Source: Anaerolineaceae bacterium UBA5365 | GTDB lineage: Bacteria; Chloroflexota; Anaerolineae; Anaerolineales; Anaerolineaceae | NCBI GenBank assembly: GCA_002407905.1 | Contig: DHPL01000042.1 | Span: forward strand, 43,938 to 61,051 | Reading direction: 5' to 3' | Length of the DNA stretch: 17,114 nt | Part shown: positions 1 to 6,809 of the stretch, piece by piece | Layout of the letters: each line of letters starts with the position of its first letter | Position numbering within the stretch: position 1 is the stretch's first letter | Made by a program: the position numbers and the translations under genes | Notes under the pieces: generated by a model | Told to the model about the DNA's origin: nothing | Database searches by the model: none | The model's input: the letters and a program-made list of their open reading frames with translations, nothing else

Positions 1-122
1 AGCTTTCCCGGGAAAATGGCCTGGACCTCAAGGCGATTCTGCACCGCCGGTCCCGCCTGCTTGGTAAGTTAGCCAGGTTAAGGCCCTCCGGCGATGCGAA
101 CGAGGAGCCCCAAAGGGCTTAG
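1..122 (+). CDS. Possible C-terminal end of an upstream gene (partial, unrecognised)
   Basis: Reading from base 3, one frame stays open for 39 codons and ends at the TAG at 120-122. The other two plus frames stop earlier, at about 66-72. The residues look like a genuine soluble C-terminus: a Leu/Arg/Lys-rich amphipathic stretch (DLKAILHRRSRLLGKLARLR) followed by a polar tail. Codon choice resembles the downstream genes (many CTG, GGC and CGC codons). The family cannot be recognised from so short a piece. It lies upstream of the yebC promoter on the same strand. It could be a chance open frame in an intergenic region, so confidence is modest. Confidence 0.4.
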   Translation, partial: LSRENGLDLKAILHRRSRLLGKLARLRPSGDANEEPQRA

Positions 123-158
123 AGCAAATCCAGAAGAGCCAATCGAGCTGCTTGCCTA

Positions 159-167
159 TGATAAAAT
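159..167 (+). promoter_or_regulatory. Extended -10 promoter for the yebC operon
   Basis: TG at 159-160, one base, then TAAAAT at 162-167 forms an extended -10 element. No convincing -35 hexamer lies 16-18 bases upstream. The element is 46 bases before the yebC start. The same TGnTARAAT pattern occurs before the mreB-like and TPR genes. Confidence 0.5.
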
Positions 168-213
168 TTAGTTTCGGTAATAGATTTCTTAGGAAATAAA
201 AGGAGTACTGATT

Positions 214-969
214 ATGTCTGGACATTCTCACTGGTCTACGATCAAACGCAAAAAAGGCGCCGCTGATGCCAAAAAAGGCGCCGTGTTCACGCGTTTGGCG
301 CGCGAGATCGCTTTGGCAGCCCGCAATGGCGGCGGGGATCCTGGGATGAACGTTAGCCTGGAATTGGCCATCGACCGCGCACGGGCCAGCAATATGCCCA
401 AAGATAGCATTGAGCGTGCGATCAAACGCGGCACGGGGGAAGACAAGGGCGGCGCTGACCTCGAAGAAATCACTTACGAAGGCTACCTGGGTAAGGGTGT
501 TTCGGCCATTATTGAGTGCGTAACCGAAAACCGCAACCGCACCGTTGCTGAACTGCGCCATCTGCTTTCACGCGCTGGCGGTGAAATGGCTTCAAATGGC
601 TCTGTGGCCTGGCAGTTTGACCGCAAGGCAATTTATTCTGTCAAATCCGATGGGAAAAACTTCGACAAAGTGTTTGAAGCTGGCCTGGAAGCTGGAGCCG
701 ACGATGTTTCAGAAGACGATGGGTACATCGAGATCATTGGCGATGTAAGCACTTTCAAAGCCATTCATGATGCCCTAGCCGCGGCCAACCTCAAAACCGA
801 GGAAGCCGGCCTGCGTATGGTGCCCCAACAGGAAATCGAGTTGGAGACCGATCAGGCGCTATCTATATTGCGCGTGGTTGAATCTTTGGAAGAAAGTGAT
901 GACGTGCAGAACGTTTATCACAACCTGAAGATCACCGACGAAGTGGTTGCCCGCCTGGAGGAAGCTTAA
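214..969 (+). CDS. yebC: YebC/PmpR family protein (TACO1-like translational factor)
   Basis: This 251-residue protein has the usual length of the YebC/TACO1 family. The N-terminus carries the family hallmark beginning SGHSHWSTIKRKKGAADAKK, followed by FTRLAREIALAARNGGGDP. The central part (about 80-140) has EGYLGKGVSAIIECVTENRN, the conserved YEGYGPGG-like core, and an acidic third domain follows. The start is set by AGGAGT at 201-206, eight bases before the ATG. Members were first described as DNA-binding regulators (PmpR). More recent work on bacterial YebC and mitochondrial TACO1 supports a ribosome-associated role in translating difficult, including proline-rich, stretches. YebC often sits beside ruvC, as it does here with a six-base gap. 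Identity is very secure; the exact molecular role less so. Confidence 0.96.
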   Translation: MSGHSHWSTIKRKKGAADAKKGAVFTRLAREIALAARNGGGDPGMNVSLELAIDRARASNMPKDSIERAIKRGTGEDKGGADLEEITYEGYLGKGVSAIIECVTENRNRTVAELRHLLSRAGGEMASNGSVAWQFDRKAIYSVKSDGKNFDKVFEAGLEAGADDVSEDDGYIEIIGDVSTFKAIHDALAAANLKTEEAGLRMVPQQEIELETDQALSILRVVESLEESDDVQNVYHNLKITDEVVARLEEA

Positions 970-975
970 TCCAAG

Positions 976-1470
976 ATGTTGGTGCTGGGAATCGACCCTG
1001 GTATTGCCATCACCGGATACGCTTTTCTGGCTTCTGACGCTCAGGGAGAACCAAAACTAATTGAATATGGTGTGATTGATCTAACGGCCGTGAAAGAAAA
1101 TTCCGGCCGTTTGCTTCTTCTTTTTGATAAATTGGACGAGTTAATCCTCAAACACCAGCCAAGTGCGGCTGCGATCGAAAAATTATTTTTTCAAAAGAAC
1201 GTTAAAACTGCCATGGCAGTCAGTGAGGGGCGCGGGGTTGTGCAATATTGCCTCGCCCGCCACGGCCTGCCGGTGCGGGAATTCACGCCGAATGAAGTTA
1301 AATTGGCGGTAACCAGTTCCGGCTCCGCGGATAAACGCCAGGTTCAGGAAATGGTTCGCATTCTGCTTAACCTGGAGCAGGTACCCAGCCCTGACGATGC
1401 CGCGGACGCGATCGCGATCGCGCTATGCGCCCTGGGAACCTTTAATTACGAAAGCCTGATGCAAGGATGA
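976..1470 (+). CDS. ruvC: Crossover junction endodeoxyribonuclease RuvC
   Basis: RuvC is the Holliday-junction resolvase that cuts symmetrically across a four-way junction as a dimer, working with RuvAB. The 164-residue length is typical. The RNase H-like fold begins with LVLGIDPGIAITGY. The four expected metal-binding acids are present at D7, E68 (in AAIEKLFF), D141 and D144 (in PDDAADAIAIAL). The basic loop KNVKTAMAVSEGRGVV matches the DNA-binding segment of the family. A GGAGGAA sequence sits at 957-963, inside the end of yebC. The stop overlaps the start of the next gene as ATGA, so translation is probably coupled. ruvA follows one gene later; ruvB is not in the window. Confidence 0.97.
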   Translation: MLVLGIDPGIAITGYAFLASDAQGEPKLIEYGVIDLTAVKENSGRLLLLFDKLDELILKHQPSAAAIEKLFFQKNVKTAMAVSEGRGVVQYCLARHGLPVREFTPNEVKLAVTSSGSADKRQVQEMVRILLNLEQVPSPDDAADAIAIALCALGTFNYESLMQG

Positions 1471-2276
1471 TCGAACGCATTACCAGCCTCTCCAATCCGA
1501 GGATCCTGCATGCCCGCAAATTGTACGACCTCAAGTATCGCAGGCAGGAAAGCGCTTTCATCGCTGAGGGCTTGAAATCCGTTGGCCAGGCTTTTGATTC
1601 CAAGGCGGAGATTCGTACCCTGATCTTCAACCCGGACCAACTCAGCAGCGATTTTGGCCAATCGCTGGTCGACCGGGCCAGCCAGGCGGGCATTCAAGTC
1701 ATCGAAGTACCGGCATACATCCTGGAGAGCCTCGCCCGGAAAGACAAGCCCCAGGGCATCCTGGCCGTTGGAAGCCAGAGGTGGTCCGTATTTGATTCTG
1801 AGGCTGCCACGGGCCAAGGTATTTGGGTGGCCTTGGAATCCGTTCAAAACCCGGGAAACCTTGGTACGATCATTCGGACTTGCGATGCGGCTGGAGCCAA
1901 AGGTCTGATCCTGCTGGATGAGAGCACGGACCCATACGACCCGGCCGCCATCAAAGCCTCCATGGGTTCCATTTTCGCCGTTCCGCATTTCAAAACCGGG
2001 GTGGATGGCCTGCGCCATTGGCTCGGGCTCAGCAAACCGGTTGTAATTGGAACATCGGATAAAGCCCAAACGGATTACAGCCAGTATGAGTACCCCGGCC
2101 ACCTGCTATTTCTGATGGGTTCTGAACGCCAGGGGCTCTCCGGCAGATACCTGGATATCTGCGAACAAACCCTGGCAATCCCCATGCAAGGATCCGCGGA
2201 TTCATTAAACTTAGCTGTAGCAACGGCCCTTGTGGTCTATCAGGCTTATAACCAATTGAGGAGCAAGACAGTATGA
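1467..2276 (+). CDS. TrmH/SpoU-family RNA 2'-O-methyltransferase
   Basis: A 269-residue SPOUT-class enzyme that would transfer a methyl group from S-adenosylmethionine to a ribose 2'-hydroxyl in rRNA or tRNA. Residues 1-100 resemble the SpoU substrate-binding domain (LSNPRILHARKL, then FIAEGLKSVGQAF). The three SpoU motifs of the trefoil-knot catalytic domain are complete: motif 1 ESVQNPGNLGTIIRTCDAAG (N128, R137), motif 2 FLMGSERQGLS (218-225, with E220) and motif 3 IPMQGSADSLNLAVATAL (about 238-255). The target nucleotide cannot be assigned from sequence; 23S rRNA is common for this architecture. It overlaps ruvC by four bases (ATGA) and ruvA by four bases (ATGA), so it is embedded in the recombination operon. 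Confidence 0.93.
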   Translation: MIERITSLSNPRILHARKLYDLKYRRQESAFIAEGLKSVGQAFDSKAEIRTLIFNPDQLSSDFGQSLVDRASQAGIQVIEVPAYILESLARKDKPQGILAVGSQRWSVFDSEAATGQGIWVALESVQNPGNLGTIIRTCDAAGAKGLILLDESTDPYDPAAIKASMGSIFAVPHFKTGVDGLRHWLGLSKPVVIGTSDKAQTDYSQYEYPGHLLFLMGSERQGLSGRYLDICEQTLAIPMQGSADSLNLAVATALVVYQAYNQLRSKTV

Positions 2277-2851
2277 TCGCCTATTTAAGCGGCCGGATCG
2301 TGAACCTGACTGAAGATTCAATCATCCTGGATGTCCAGGGCGTTGGCTTTGAGATTTTTATCTCCAGGAACTGGTTGGCCAACCTGGAGAACGGCGAAAA
2401 GCTGGCGGTACATACACATTTGGTAGTTCGGGAAGACCTGATGGCTTTGTATGGCTTCCAGACAACCGAAGAAAAAGCGCTCTATCTGCTCCTCTTAGGG
2501 GTGGATGGCATCGGACCTAAATTGGCGCTGGCCGTTATTTCCACCCTCAGCCTGGATAACATCAAGCGCGCGGTGCTCACCGAACAACCGGAATTTTTCT
2601 CCAGAGTCCCAGGAGTAGGCAAGAAGACTGCCCAAAAGATTCTCATTCACATGCAAGGCAAATTCGGCCCTACTTTGGCTGATGGCGAAACCTACGCCTC
2701 CTCCGCCGTCAATGATCAGGTGATCGAAGCGCTTACCGGCCTTGGATACAGCATCGTAGAAGCCCAGACCGCCGTCCAGTCGCTGCCAAAGAACACCCCA
2801 GACACAGTAGAGGACAAATTGCGCATTGCCCTCAGTTACTTCGACCGTTAG
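2273..2851 (+). CDS. ruvA: Holliday junction branch migration protein RuvA
   Basis: RuvA binds four-way DNA junctions as a tetramer and loads the RuvB motor. The 192-residue protein shows the three expected parts. An N-terminal OB fold opens with MIAYLSGRIVNLTEDSIILD and includes VQGVGFEI and REDLMALYGF (1-63). A middle region has two helix-hairpin-helix motifs, GVDGIGPKLALAVIS (76-90) and RVPGVGKKTAQKIL (111-124). A flexible linker leads to the C-terminal domain that contacts RuvB (about 145-192, VIEALTGLGYSIVEAQTAV). GAGGAG at 2258-2263 sets the start, which overlaps the methyltransferase stop as ATGA. It ends the operon; the next gene has its own promoter. Confidence 0.97.
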   Translation: MIAYLSGRIVNLTEDSIILDVQGVGFEIFISRNWLANLENGEKLAVHTHLVVREDLMALYGFQTTEEKALYLLLLGVDGIGPKLALAVISTLSLDNIKRAVLTEQPEFFSRVPGVGKKTAQKILIHMQGKFGPTLADGETYASSAVNDQVIEALTGLGYSIVEAQTAVQSLPKNTPDTVEDKLRIALSYFDR

Positions 2852-2874
2852 GAAGGCTGCAAAAGCTTTTATTT

Positions 2875-2883
2875 TGGTAGAAT
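2875..2883 (+). promoter_or_regulatory. Extended -10 promoter for the mreB-like gene
   Basis: TG at 2875-2876, G, then TAGAAT at 2878-2883, 27 bases before the ATG at 2911. No good -35 is visible. A short 5' leader with AAGGA about nine bases before the start follows. Confidence 0.45.
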
Positions 2884-2910
2884 TAGCCCCACTCTAACGA
2901 AGGACTAGAC

Positions 2911-3915
2911 ATGGCAGCATTTTCCCGAGAACTCGGAATTGATCTTGGCACGTTCAACACTCAGGTTGCTGAGGGTAACCAAATTTTGGTCCAGGAGCCA
3001 ACGGTTGTTGCCATTGTAGTCAATGAGATGAAGCTTGTAGAGTACGGTACGACCGCCCTGGGCATGATGGGCCGCGTACCTGAGACCATCGAAGTCCTGC
3101 GTCCTCTGCGCAGCGGGGTGATCGCGGAGTATGAGCTGACTGAGATCTTCCTGCGCGAGTTGGTCAAGAAAATTACCGGTCCAACGCTTTTCTTCAAACC
3201 GCGCATCCTCATCAGCGTTCCGTACGGGATCACTTCCGTTGAGCGCCGGGCTGTACAGGAAGCCGGGCTTGGTTCAGGCGGCCGGGAGGTTAATCTGATC
3301 CCACAGCCCCTGGCGGCTGCACTCGGCATTGACCTGCCCATCAACACACCCACCGGAAACATGATCATTTGCATGGGCGGCGGAACAACTCAGGCTGCCG
3401 TGATCTCCATGAACGGAATCGTTAGCGCTGAAACTTCGCCTATTGCCGGACTTAAATTGGACGAAGCCATTATCAGCTACGTGCGCAAAAAGTATGGTCT
3501 CGTAATCGGGCAACCCACCGCGGAACTCTTAAAACTTAAGATTGGGTCTGCCCTGCCTGTGGAAGAAGAAAAGACCATGGAGATCCAAGGGCAGGATCAG
3601 GTGACCGGTCTGCCAAAGCCTGCCAGCCTCACAACCAACGAAATCGTGGACGCGATGCAGCCGTCTCTACAGGAAATTGTTGCGACTACGCGCAGAGTGC
3701 TTGAAAAAACGCCCCCTGAACTGATTTCAGACATCATCGATCGTGGTGTCGCCATTTGCGGCGGAACGGCGATGATGAAAGGCCTGGATAAATATTTAAC
3801 CGTTGCACTGGGAATACCAGCTTACCTCGTTGATAATCCTGTCACTTGCACCGTTGAAGGCACGGCGCGGGGCTTCTCGATTTTGGATCTTATCTTACGG
3901 AATTACCCTAACTAA
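2911..3915 (+). CDS. MreB-like bacterial actin with altered catalytic residues
   Basis: MreB is a membrane-associated actin homologue that polymerises and guides cell-wall synthesis. This 334-residue protein has MreB length and order. The phosphate-1 loop is GIDLGTFNT (9-17). An LFFKPRILISVP segment matches the lipid-insertion and core region. VLEKTPPELISDIIDRG and the adenosine loop CGGTAMMKGLD lie in the C-terminal half. Two key sites differ from what I recall of canonical MreB. The phosphate-2 motif normally reads DIGGGTT but here is CMGGGTT (C154 replaces the Asp). The catalytic EEP of the LIEEPMAAAIG motif is PQP here (P131, Q132 replace Glu-Glu). The nucleotide-contact GDxxD is GLKLD (from G180). 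ATP may bind but hydrolysis is probably impaired or different. No mreC or mreD lies beside it. It could be a dedicated scaffold paralogue, as some bacteria carry several MreBs. Confidence 0.85.
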   Translation: MAAFSRELGIDLGTFNTQVAEGNQILVQEPTVVAIVVNEMKLVEYGTTALGMMGRVPETIEVLRPLRSGVIAEYELTEIFLRELVKKITGPTLFFKPRILISVPYGITSVERRAVQEAGLGSGGREVNLIPQPLAAALGIDLPINTPTGNMIICMGGGTTQAAVISMNGIVSAETSPIAGLKLDEAIISYVRKKYGLVIGQPTAELLKLKIGSALPVEEEKTMEIQGQDQVTGLPKPASLTTNEIVDAMQPSLQEIVATTRRVLEKTPPELISDIIDRGVAICGGTAMMKGLDKYLTVALGIPAYLVDNPVTCTVEGTARGFSILDLILRNYPN

Positions 3916-4538
3916 TCCAGGTAGTAAGCCATCTTTTGCAGTACCAGAACCGGGTCAATGTTAGACACCTTGACCTCTTCAGGTAATACCAGCGTGACGG
4001 GCGCGTAGTTCAAAATGGCCTTAAAACCGCAGTCCACCAGCCGGTTGGCCAGTGCCTGAGCCTGCCCGGCGGGCACGGTGATGATCGCGATTTTCACCTC
4101 GGAGGCGCACATGCCCTTTTCCATATCGTCCACGCTTTGCACCGTAATGCCCTTGATTTCTTTACCTACGAGCTGCGGGTCGTTATCGAAGGCGGCTACG
4201 ATCTCGAACCCCTTGGAGGAAAATCCTTTGTAACTTAAAAGCGCCTGGCCCAAATTACCTACACCAAAAAGAGCGGCCTTCCAAATCCGGTTTAAATTCA
4301 GAATATCCCGTAAGGATTCAAGCAGTTTGACCACGTTATAGCCTAAACCCTGCTTGCCAAAGCCGCCAAAATTGCTGAGATCCTTGCGGATTTGCGTAGC
4401 AGTTACACCCAAATGATAAGCTAACTCTTGGGATGAGATCAGTGTTTTGCCTTCTTTGAGAACCTGGTTGAGCTTTTGGAGATAAATTGGCAACCGTGAA
4501 ATCACGATCTCGGGTATTTCATTCTTTTGGTTAGCCAT
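3912..4538 (-). CDS. rex: Redox-sensing transcriptional repressor Rex
   Basis: Rex is a homodimeric repressor that reads the NADH/NAD+ ratio and typically controls fermentation, hydrogenase and respiration genes, releasing DNA when NADH binds. The 208-residue length is typical. Residues 9-75 form the N-terminal winged helix, with VISRLPIYLQKLNQVLKEG, SSQELAYHLGVTATQIRKDL and SNFGGFGKQGLGYNV. A Rossmann domain follows, with the nucleotide loop FGVGNLGQAL (G92, G94, G97) and AAFDNDPQLVGKEI. The C-terminal helix NIDPVLVLQKMAYYL is the domain-swap helix of the family. The gene converges on the mreB-like gene and their stop codons overlap by four bases. A palindromic candidate Rex site lies 14 bp upstream of its start, suggesting autoregulation. 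Confidence 0.96.
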   Translation of the reverse strand: MANQKNEIPEIVISRLPIYLQKLNQVLKEGKTLISSQELAYHLGVTATQIRKDLSNFGGFGKQGLGYNVVKLLESLRDILNLNRIWKAALFGVGNLGQALLSYKGFSSKGFEIVAAFDNDPQLVGKEIKGITVQSVDDMEKGMCASEVKIAIITVPAGQAQALANRLVDCGFKAILNYAPVTLVLPEEVKVSNIDPVLVLQKMAYYLD

Positions 4539-4552
4539 GGGCTGCCTTTCCG

Positions 4553-4568
4553 GGTGAATCCAATCACC
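4553..4568. promoter_or_regulatory. Candidate Rex operator
   Basis: GGTGA-ATCCAA-TCACC forms a perfect 5-bp inverted repeat with a six-base spacer. The classical Rex site is TTGTGAA-N4-TTCACAA, whose core is GTGA-N6-TCAC, and this site matches that core and spacing. Outer bases differ from the consensus. It lies between rex and the radical SAM unit, close to the rex start, so it could serve one or both. Confidence 0.5.
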
Positions 4569-4570
4569 GC

Positions 4571-4603
4571 TTATAATTACAATGATACCGAATATTATAT
4601 AAG
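4571..4603. promoter_or_regulatory. AT-rich divergent promoter region between rex and the 4655 unit
   Basis: The 116-bp gap between the divergent starts contains an AT-rich core. On the plus strand TTATAA (4571-4576) and TATTAT (4593-4598) are 16 bases apart. On the minus strand, overlapping TATAAT-like sequences lie in the same block. Exact promoter assignment is uncertain. Confidence 0.35.
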
Positions 4604-4654
4604 GAAAATAATCCCAACCTGGCTTAATCTTATGCTTAAGTCAAAGGAGCAAAC

Positions 4655-5023
4655 ATGAAAGCTGCCAGCATCATCTCATATATCCTCGCAGGGATCCTCA
4701 TTTTGTTCTCAGTGCTGTTCATCCTGGGGGCATTTGGAAGTACAGGGCAAAGTTCCTGGCTGGCTGTCGGGCTGGTTGGGCTGGCTATTGGTTTGGGCTT
4801 GGTTTATACCGGTTTTCGTTTTGCCGCGAAAGCCAACCCGGTCAAAGAAGAGGTCAAGGTTCAGCTGGACCTACCAGGTAATGTAAAACTGGATACGATC
4901 AAATGCCAAAGCTGCGGTGCACCGCTGGCACCCGATGATATCAGTTTGGTTAACGGTGCCGCGGTAGTTACATGCCATTCTTGCGGAACGACCTACCAGA
5001 TCACAGAGGAGCCTAAATGGTAA
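4655..5023 (+). CDS. Small membrane protein with C-terminal zinc ribbon
   Basis: This 122-residue protein has no family I can name. Residues 5-27 and 35-56 are two strongly hydrophobic helices joined by a short Gly/Ser turn. A charged linker follows, then a C-terminal zinc-ribbon-like domain with CQSCG (C84, C87) and CHSCG (C107, C110), a spacing suited to one zinc ion. If both ends face the cytoplasm, which the two-helix layout allows, the ribbon is cytoplasmic. AAAGGAG at 4643-4649 defines the start. The gene overlaps the next by seven bases, so the two are almost certainly co-translated. That suggests a partner of the DUF2207-like protein, perhaps as an adaptor. Function is unknown. Confidence 0.85.
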   Translation: MKAASIISYILAGILILFSVLFILGAFGSTGQSSWLAVGLVGLAIGLGLVYTGFRFAAKANPVKEEVKVQLDLPGNVKLDTIKCQSCGAPLAPDDISLVNGAAVVTCHSCGTTYQITEEPKW

Positions 5024-6801
5024 ATAAAACCAGGAGAACCACCCTTCTGGCTTGCGTTCTGTGCCTTTTATTGGGAATGCTGGCCCTCGTCCAACCTGTG
5101 TACGCCCAGGACTACCGGTTTACCCTGCCGCAGTATGAGGTTGAAGCTTACATTGAAGCGGATGGCACGGTAACGCTTTATTACTACATGGTTTTCGATA
5201 ACGCACCTGGCGCGCATGCCATCGATTTCATCGACCTAGGCCTACCTAATAGCCAGGTTAACCTGAACCGCATCGAGGCCGACATCAACGATAAGCCAAT
5301 CTCAGGTGTGAAGTCCTCCCAATACGTCAGCGGAGCGGCAGAACTGGCGCTTGGGTCGAATGCCATCCCGGCGGGTCAAAGCGGAACAGTGCGTGTTTAC
5401 ATCCGGCAGATCGAAGGCATGCTTTTTGATTACGATAACCCGGACCGAGAAGGCTATGTGAACTTCCAGTTCACCCCCAATTACTTTAGTTCTCAATTCG
5501 AGCGTTCCAGAAACACGAAATATCGTATGACCATCATACTGCCGCCCGGCGTTGGTTCGCAGGATGGGGTCTACTATGAGCCTTCCGGTTGGCCTGGCTC
5601 CGATACCCCTGAGGCTTCCCTAACGACCGACAACCGTGTGTTTTACAGTTGGTACACCGAAGACGCCAATGTGCATACCAATTACCTGTTTGGCGCTGCT
5701 TTTCCTGCCTCGGCCGTGCCGGCTACCGCTATCTCCAGCGGAACTGCAGGCAGTGGTTCGACCGGTGGGTCCGGTGGAGGCAGTTTTGCCGGCCTCCTCA
5801 ATTCGCTGCGCAGCTTCCTGCCCTGCCTGATCTTCGCAGGTATCAGCGTGATCGCGGTCATTCGTTCCGCTCTTAAACGCAATCAGAACACTGTCGCGAG
5901 GCGGATGCAATACATGCCTCCCAAAATCTCGATTGAGGGGCAGGGCATCAAGCGCGGCCTTACCGCAGTTGAAGCAGGCCTGCTTCTGGAACTGCCGATC
6001 GACCGGGTACTGACGATGATCCTCTTCGGCTTACTGAAAAAGGAAGCTGTGACCATCAGCAGCCAGGACCCTCTGGAGTTCAATGCCAGCAACCCGCTGC
6101 CCGCTGGCTTGTACGACTACGAAACGGCCTTCATCGATGCCTACAAAGCCAAGGAAACCGGTGAAAGAAGGCGCCTGCTCAAATCCCTGATGATCGACCT
6201 GGTCAAGTCCGTATCAGACAAGATGAAGGGTTTTAGCAAGGCCGAAACCGTAGCCTACTATAAGGATATTGTGAACCGTGCATGGGCCGCCGTAGAAGGG
6301 GCCAAGACCCCTGAAGTTAAGAGCGCGCAATATAACGAGAACCTTGAATGGACCATGATGGACGAGGACTTTAGTGGCCGCACCGACCGTACATTCACCG
6401 GTCAGCCGGTTTTCATACCCCGCTGGTGGCCCCGATACGACCCTGTGTACCGTCAGGGTATGGGCAGCGGTCCGCTTGCCTCACCCGCACGCCCTTCAGG
6501 CCTGCCGAGTGCTGGCAGCAAACCCGGTACGCCCTCCATGTCCCTCCCGAATATTCCAGGATCAGACTTTGCAGCCAAGATGATCAACGGCGCTTCCACA
6601 ATGGCTGCCAGCACCATTGGAAACATCGAAACTTTCACCAGCGGTGTCACCCGCATGACCAACCCGATTCCCCTCGAGCCTGCCCGCAGCTCCAGCGGGA
6701 GCGGCGGCTTTAGGGGCAGCGGCGGCAGCGGCTGTGTTTCCTGCGCCTGTGCCTGCGCCTGTGCCGGGTGCGCTTGCGCCTGTGCTGGCGGCGGACGCTA
6801 A
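5017..6801 (+). CDS. DUF2207-like anchored membrane protein with eight-cysteine Cys-Ala tail
   Basis: The protein has 594 residues. Residues 1-30 form a signal peptide ending AYA before QD. Residues 33-230 are a beta-rich exported domain resembling the N-terminal part of DUF2207 membrane proteins (assignment from memory). A Gly/Ser linker (239-257) leads to one transmembrane helix at about 267-284, with Lys/Arg after it. Residues 290-450 form a helical cytoplasmic region (SIEGQGIKRGLTAVEAGLLL) and 470-560 a Pro/Ser/Gly-rich low-complexity part. The end is striking: GSGCVSCACACACAGCACAC then AGGGR. It has eight cysteines (573, 576, 578, 580, 582, 585, 587, 589) alternating with Ala. Other cysteines occur only in the signal peptide and the membrane helix. 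AGAGGAG at 5005-5011 supports the start. The radical SAM genes follow directly, making the tail a candidate modification substrate. It could instead bind metal or simply be low-complexity. Confidence 0.8.
   Translation: MVNKTRRTTLLACVLCLLLGMLALVQPVYAQDYRFTLPQYEVEAYIEADGTVTLYYYMVFDNAPGAHAIDFIDLGLPNSQVNLNRIEADINDKPISGVKSSQYVSGAAELALGSNAIPAGQSGTVRVYIRQIEGMLFDYDNPDREGYVNFQFTPNYFSSQFERSRNTKYRMTIILPPGVGSQDGVYYEPSGWPGSDTPEASLTTDNRVFYSWYTEDANVHTNYLFGAAFPASAVPATAISSGTAGSGSTGGSGGGSFAGLLNSLRSFLPCLIFAGISVIAVIRSALKRNQNTVARRMQYMPPKISIEGQGIKRGLTAVEAGLLLELPIDRVLTMILFGLLKKEAVTISSQDPLEFNASNPLPAGLYDYETAFIDAYKAKETGERRRLLKSLMIDLVKSVSDKMKGFSKAETVAYYKDIVNRAWAAVEGAKTPEVKSAQYNENLEWTMMDEDFSGRTDRTFTGQPVFIPRWWPRYDPVYRQGMGSGPLASPARPSGLPSAGSKPGTPSMSLPNIPGSDFAAKMINGASTMAASTIGNIETFTSGVTRMTNPIPLEPARSSSGSGGFRGSGGSGCVSCACACACAGCACACAGGGR
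6742..6786 (+). repeat. 12-nt in-frame repeat encoding Cys-Ala-Cys-Ala
   Basis: TGCGCCTGTGCC occurs in direct tandem at 6742-6753 and 6754-6765. A third copy at 6775-6786 differs only in its last base (T). The copies are in codon register, each encoding CACA, in the tail of the DUF2207-like protein. Confidence 0.85.
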
Positions 6802-6809
6802 GGTCTGAG

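Noticed and set aside
28..561. 177-codon minus-strand open frame over the left end
   Set aside because: Most of it is antisense to yebC and shows no recognisable motif or ribosome-binding site.
1406..1426. GCGATCGCGATCGCG repeated palindrome
   Set aside because: It lies inside the conserved RuvC segment encoding ADAIAIAL and is explained by coding. There is no evidence of a wider repeat family.
6768..6809. Earlier start for the radical SAM enzyme
   Set aside because: It lies within the Cys-Ala tail coding region and adds Arg-rich residues. The ATG at 6810 directly follows the stop.
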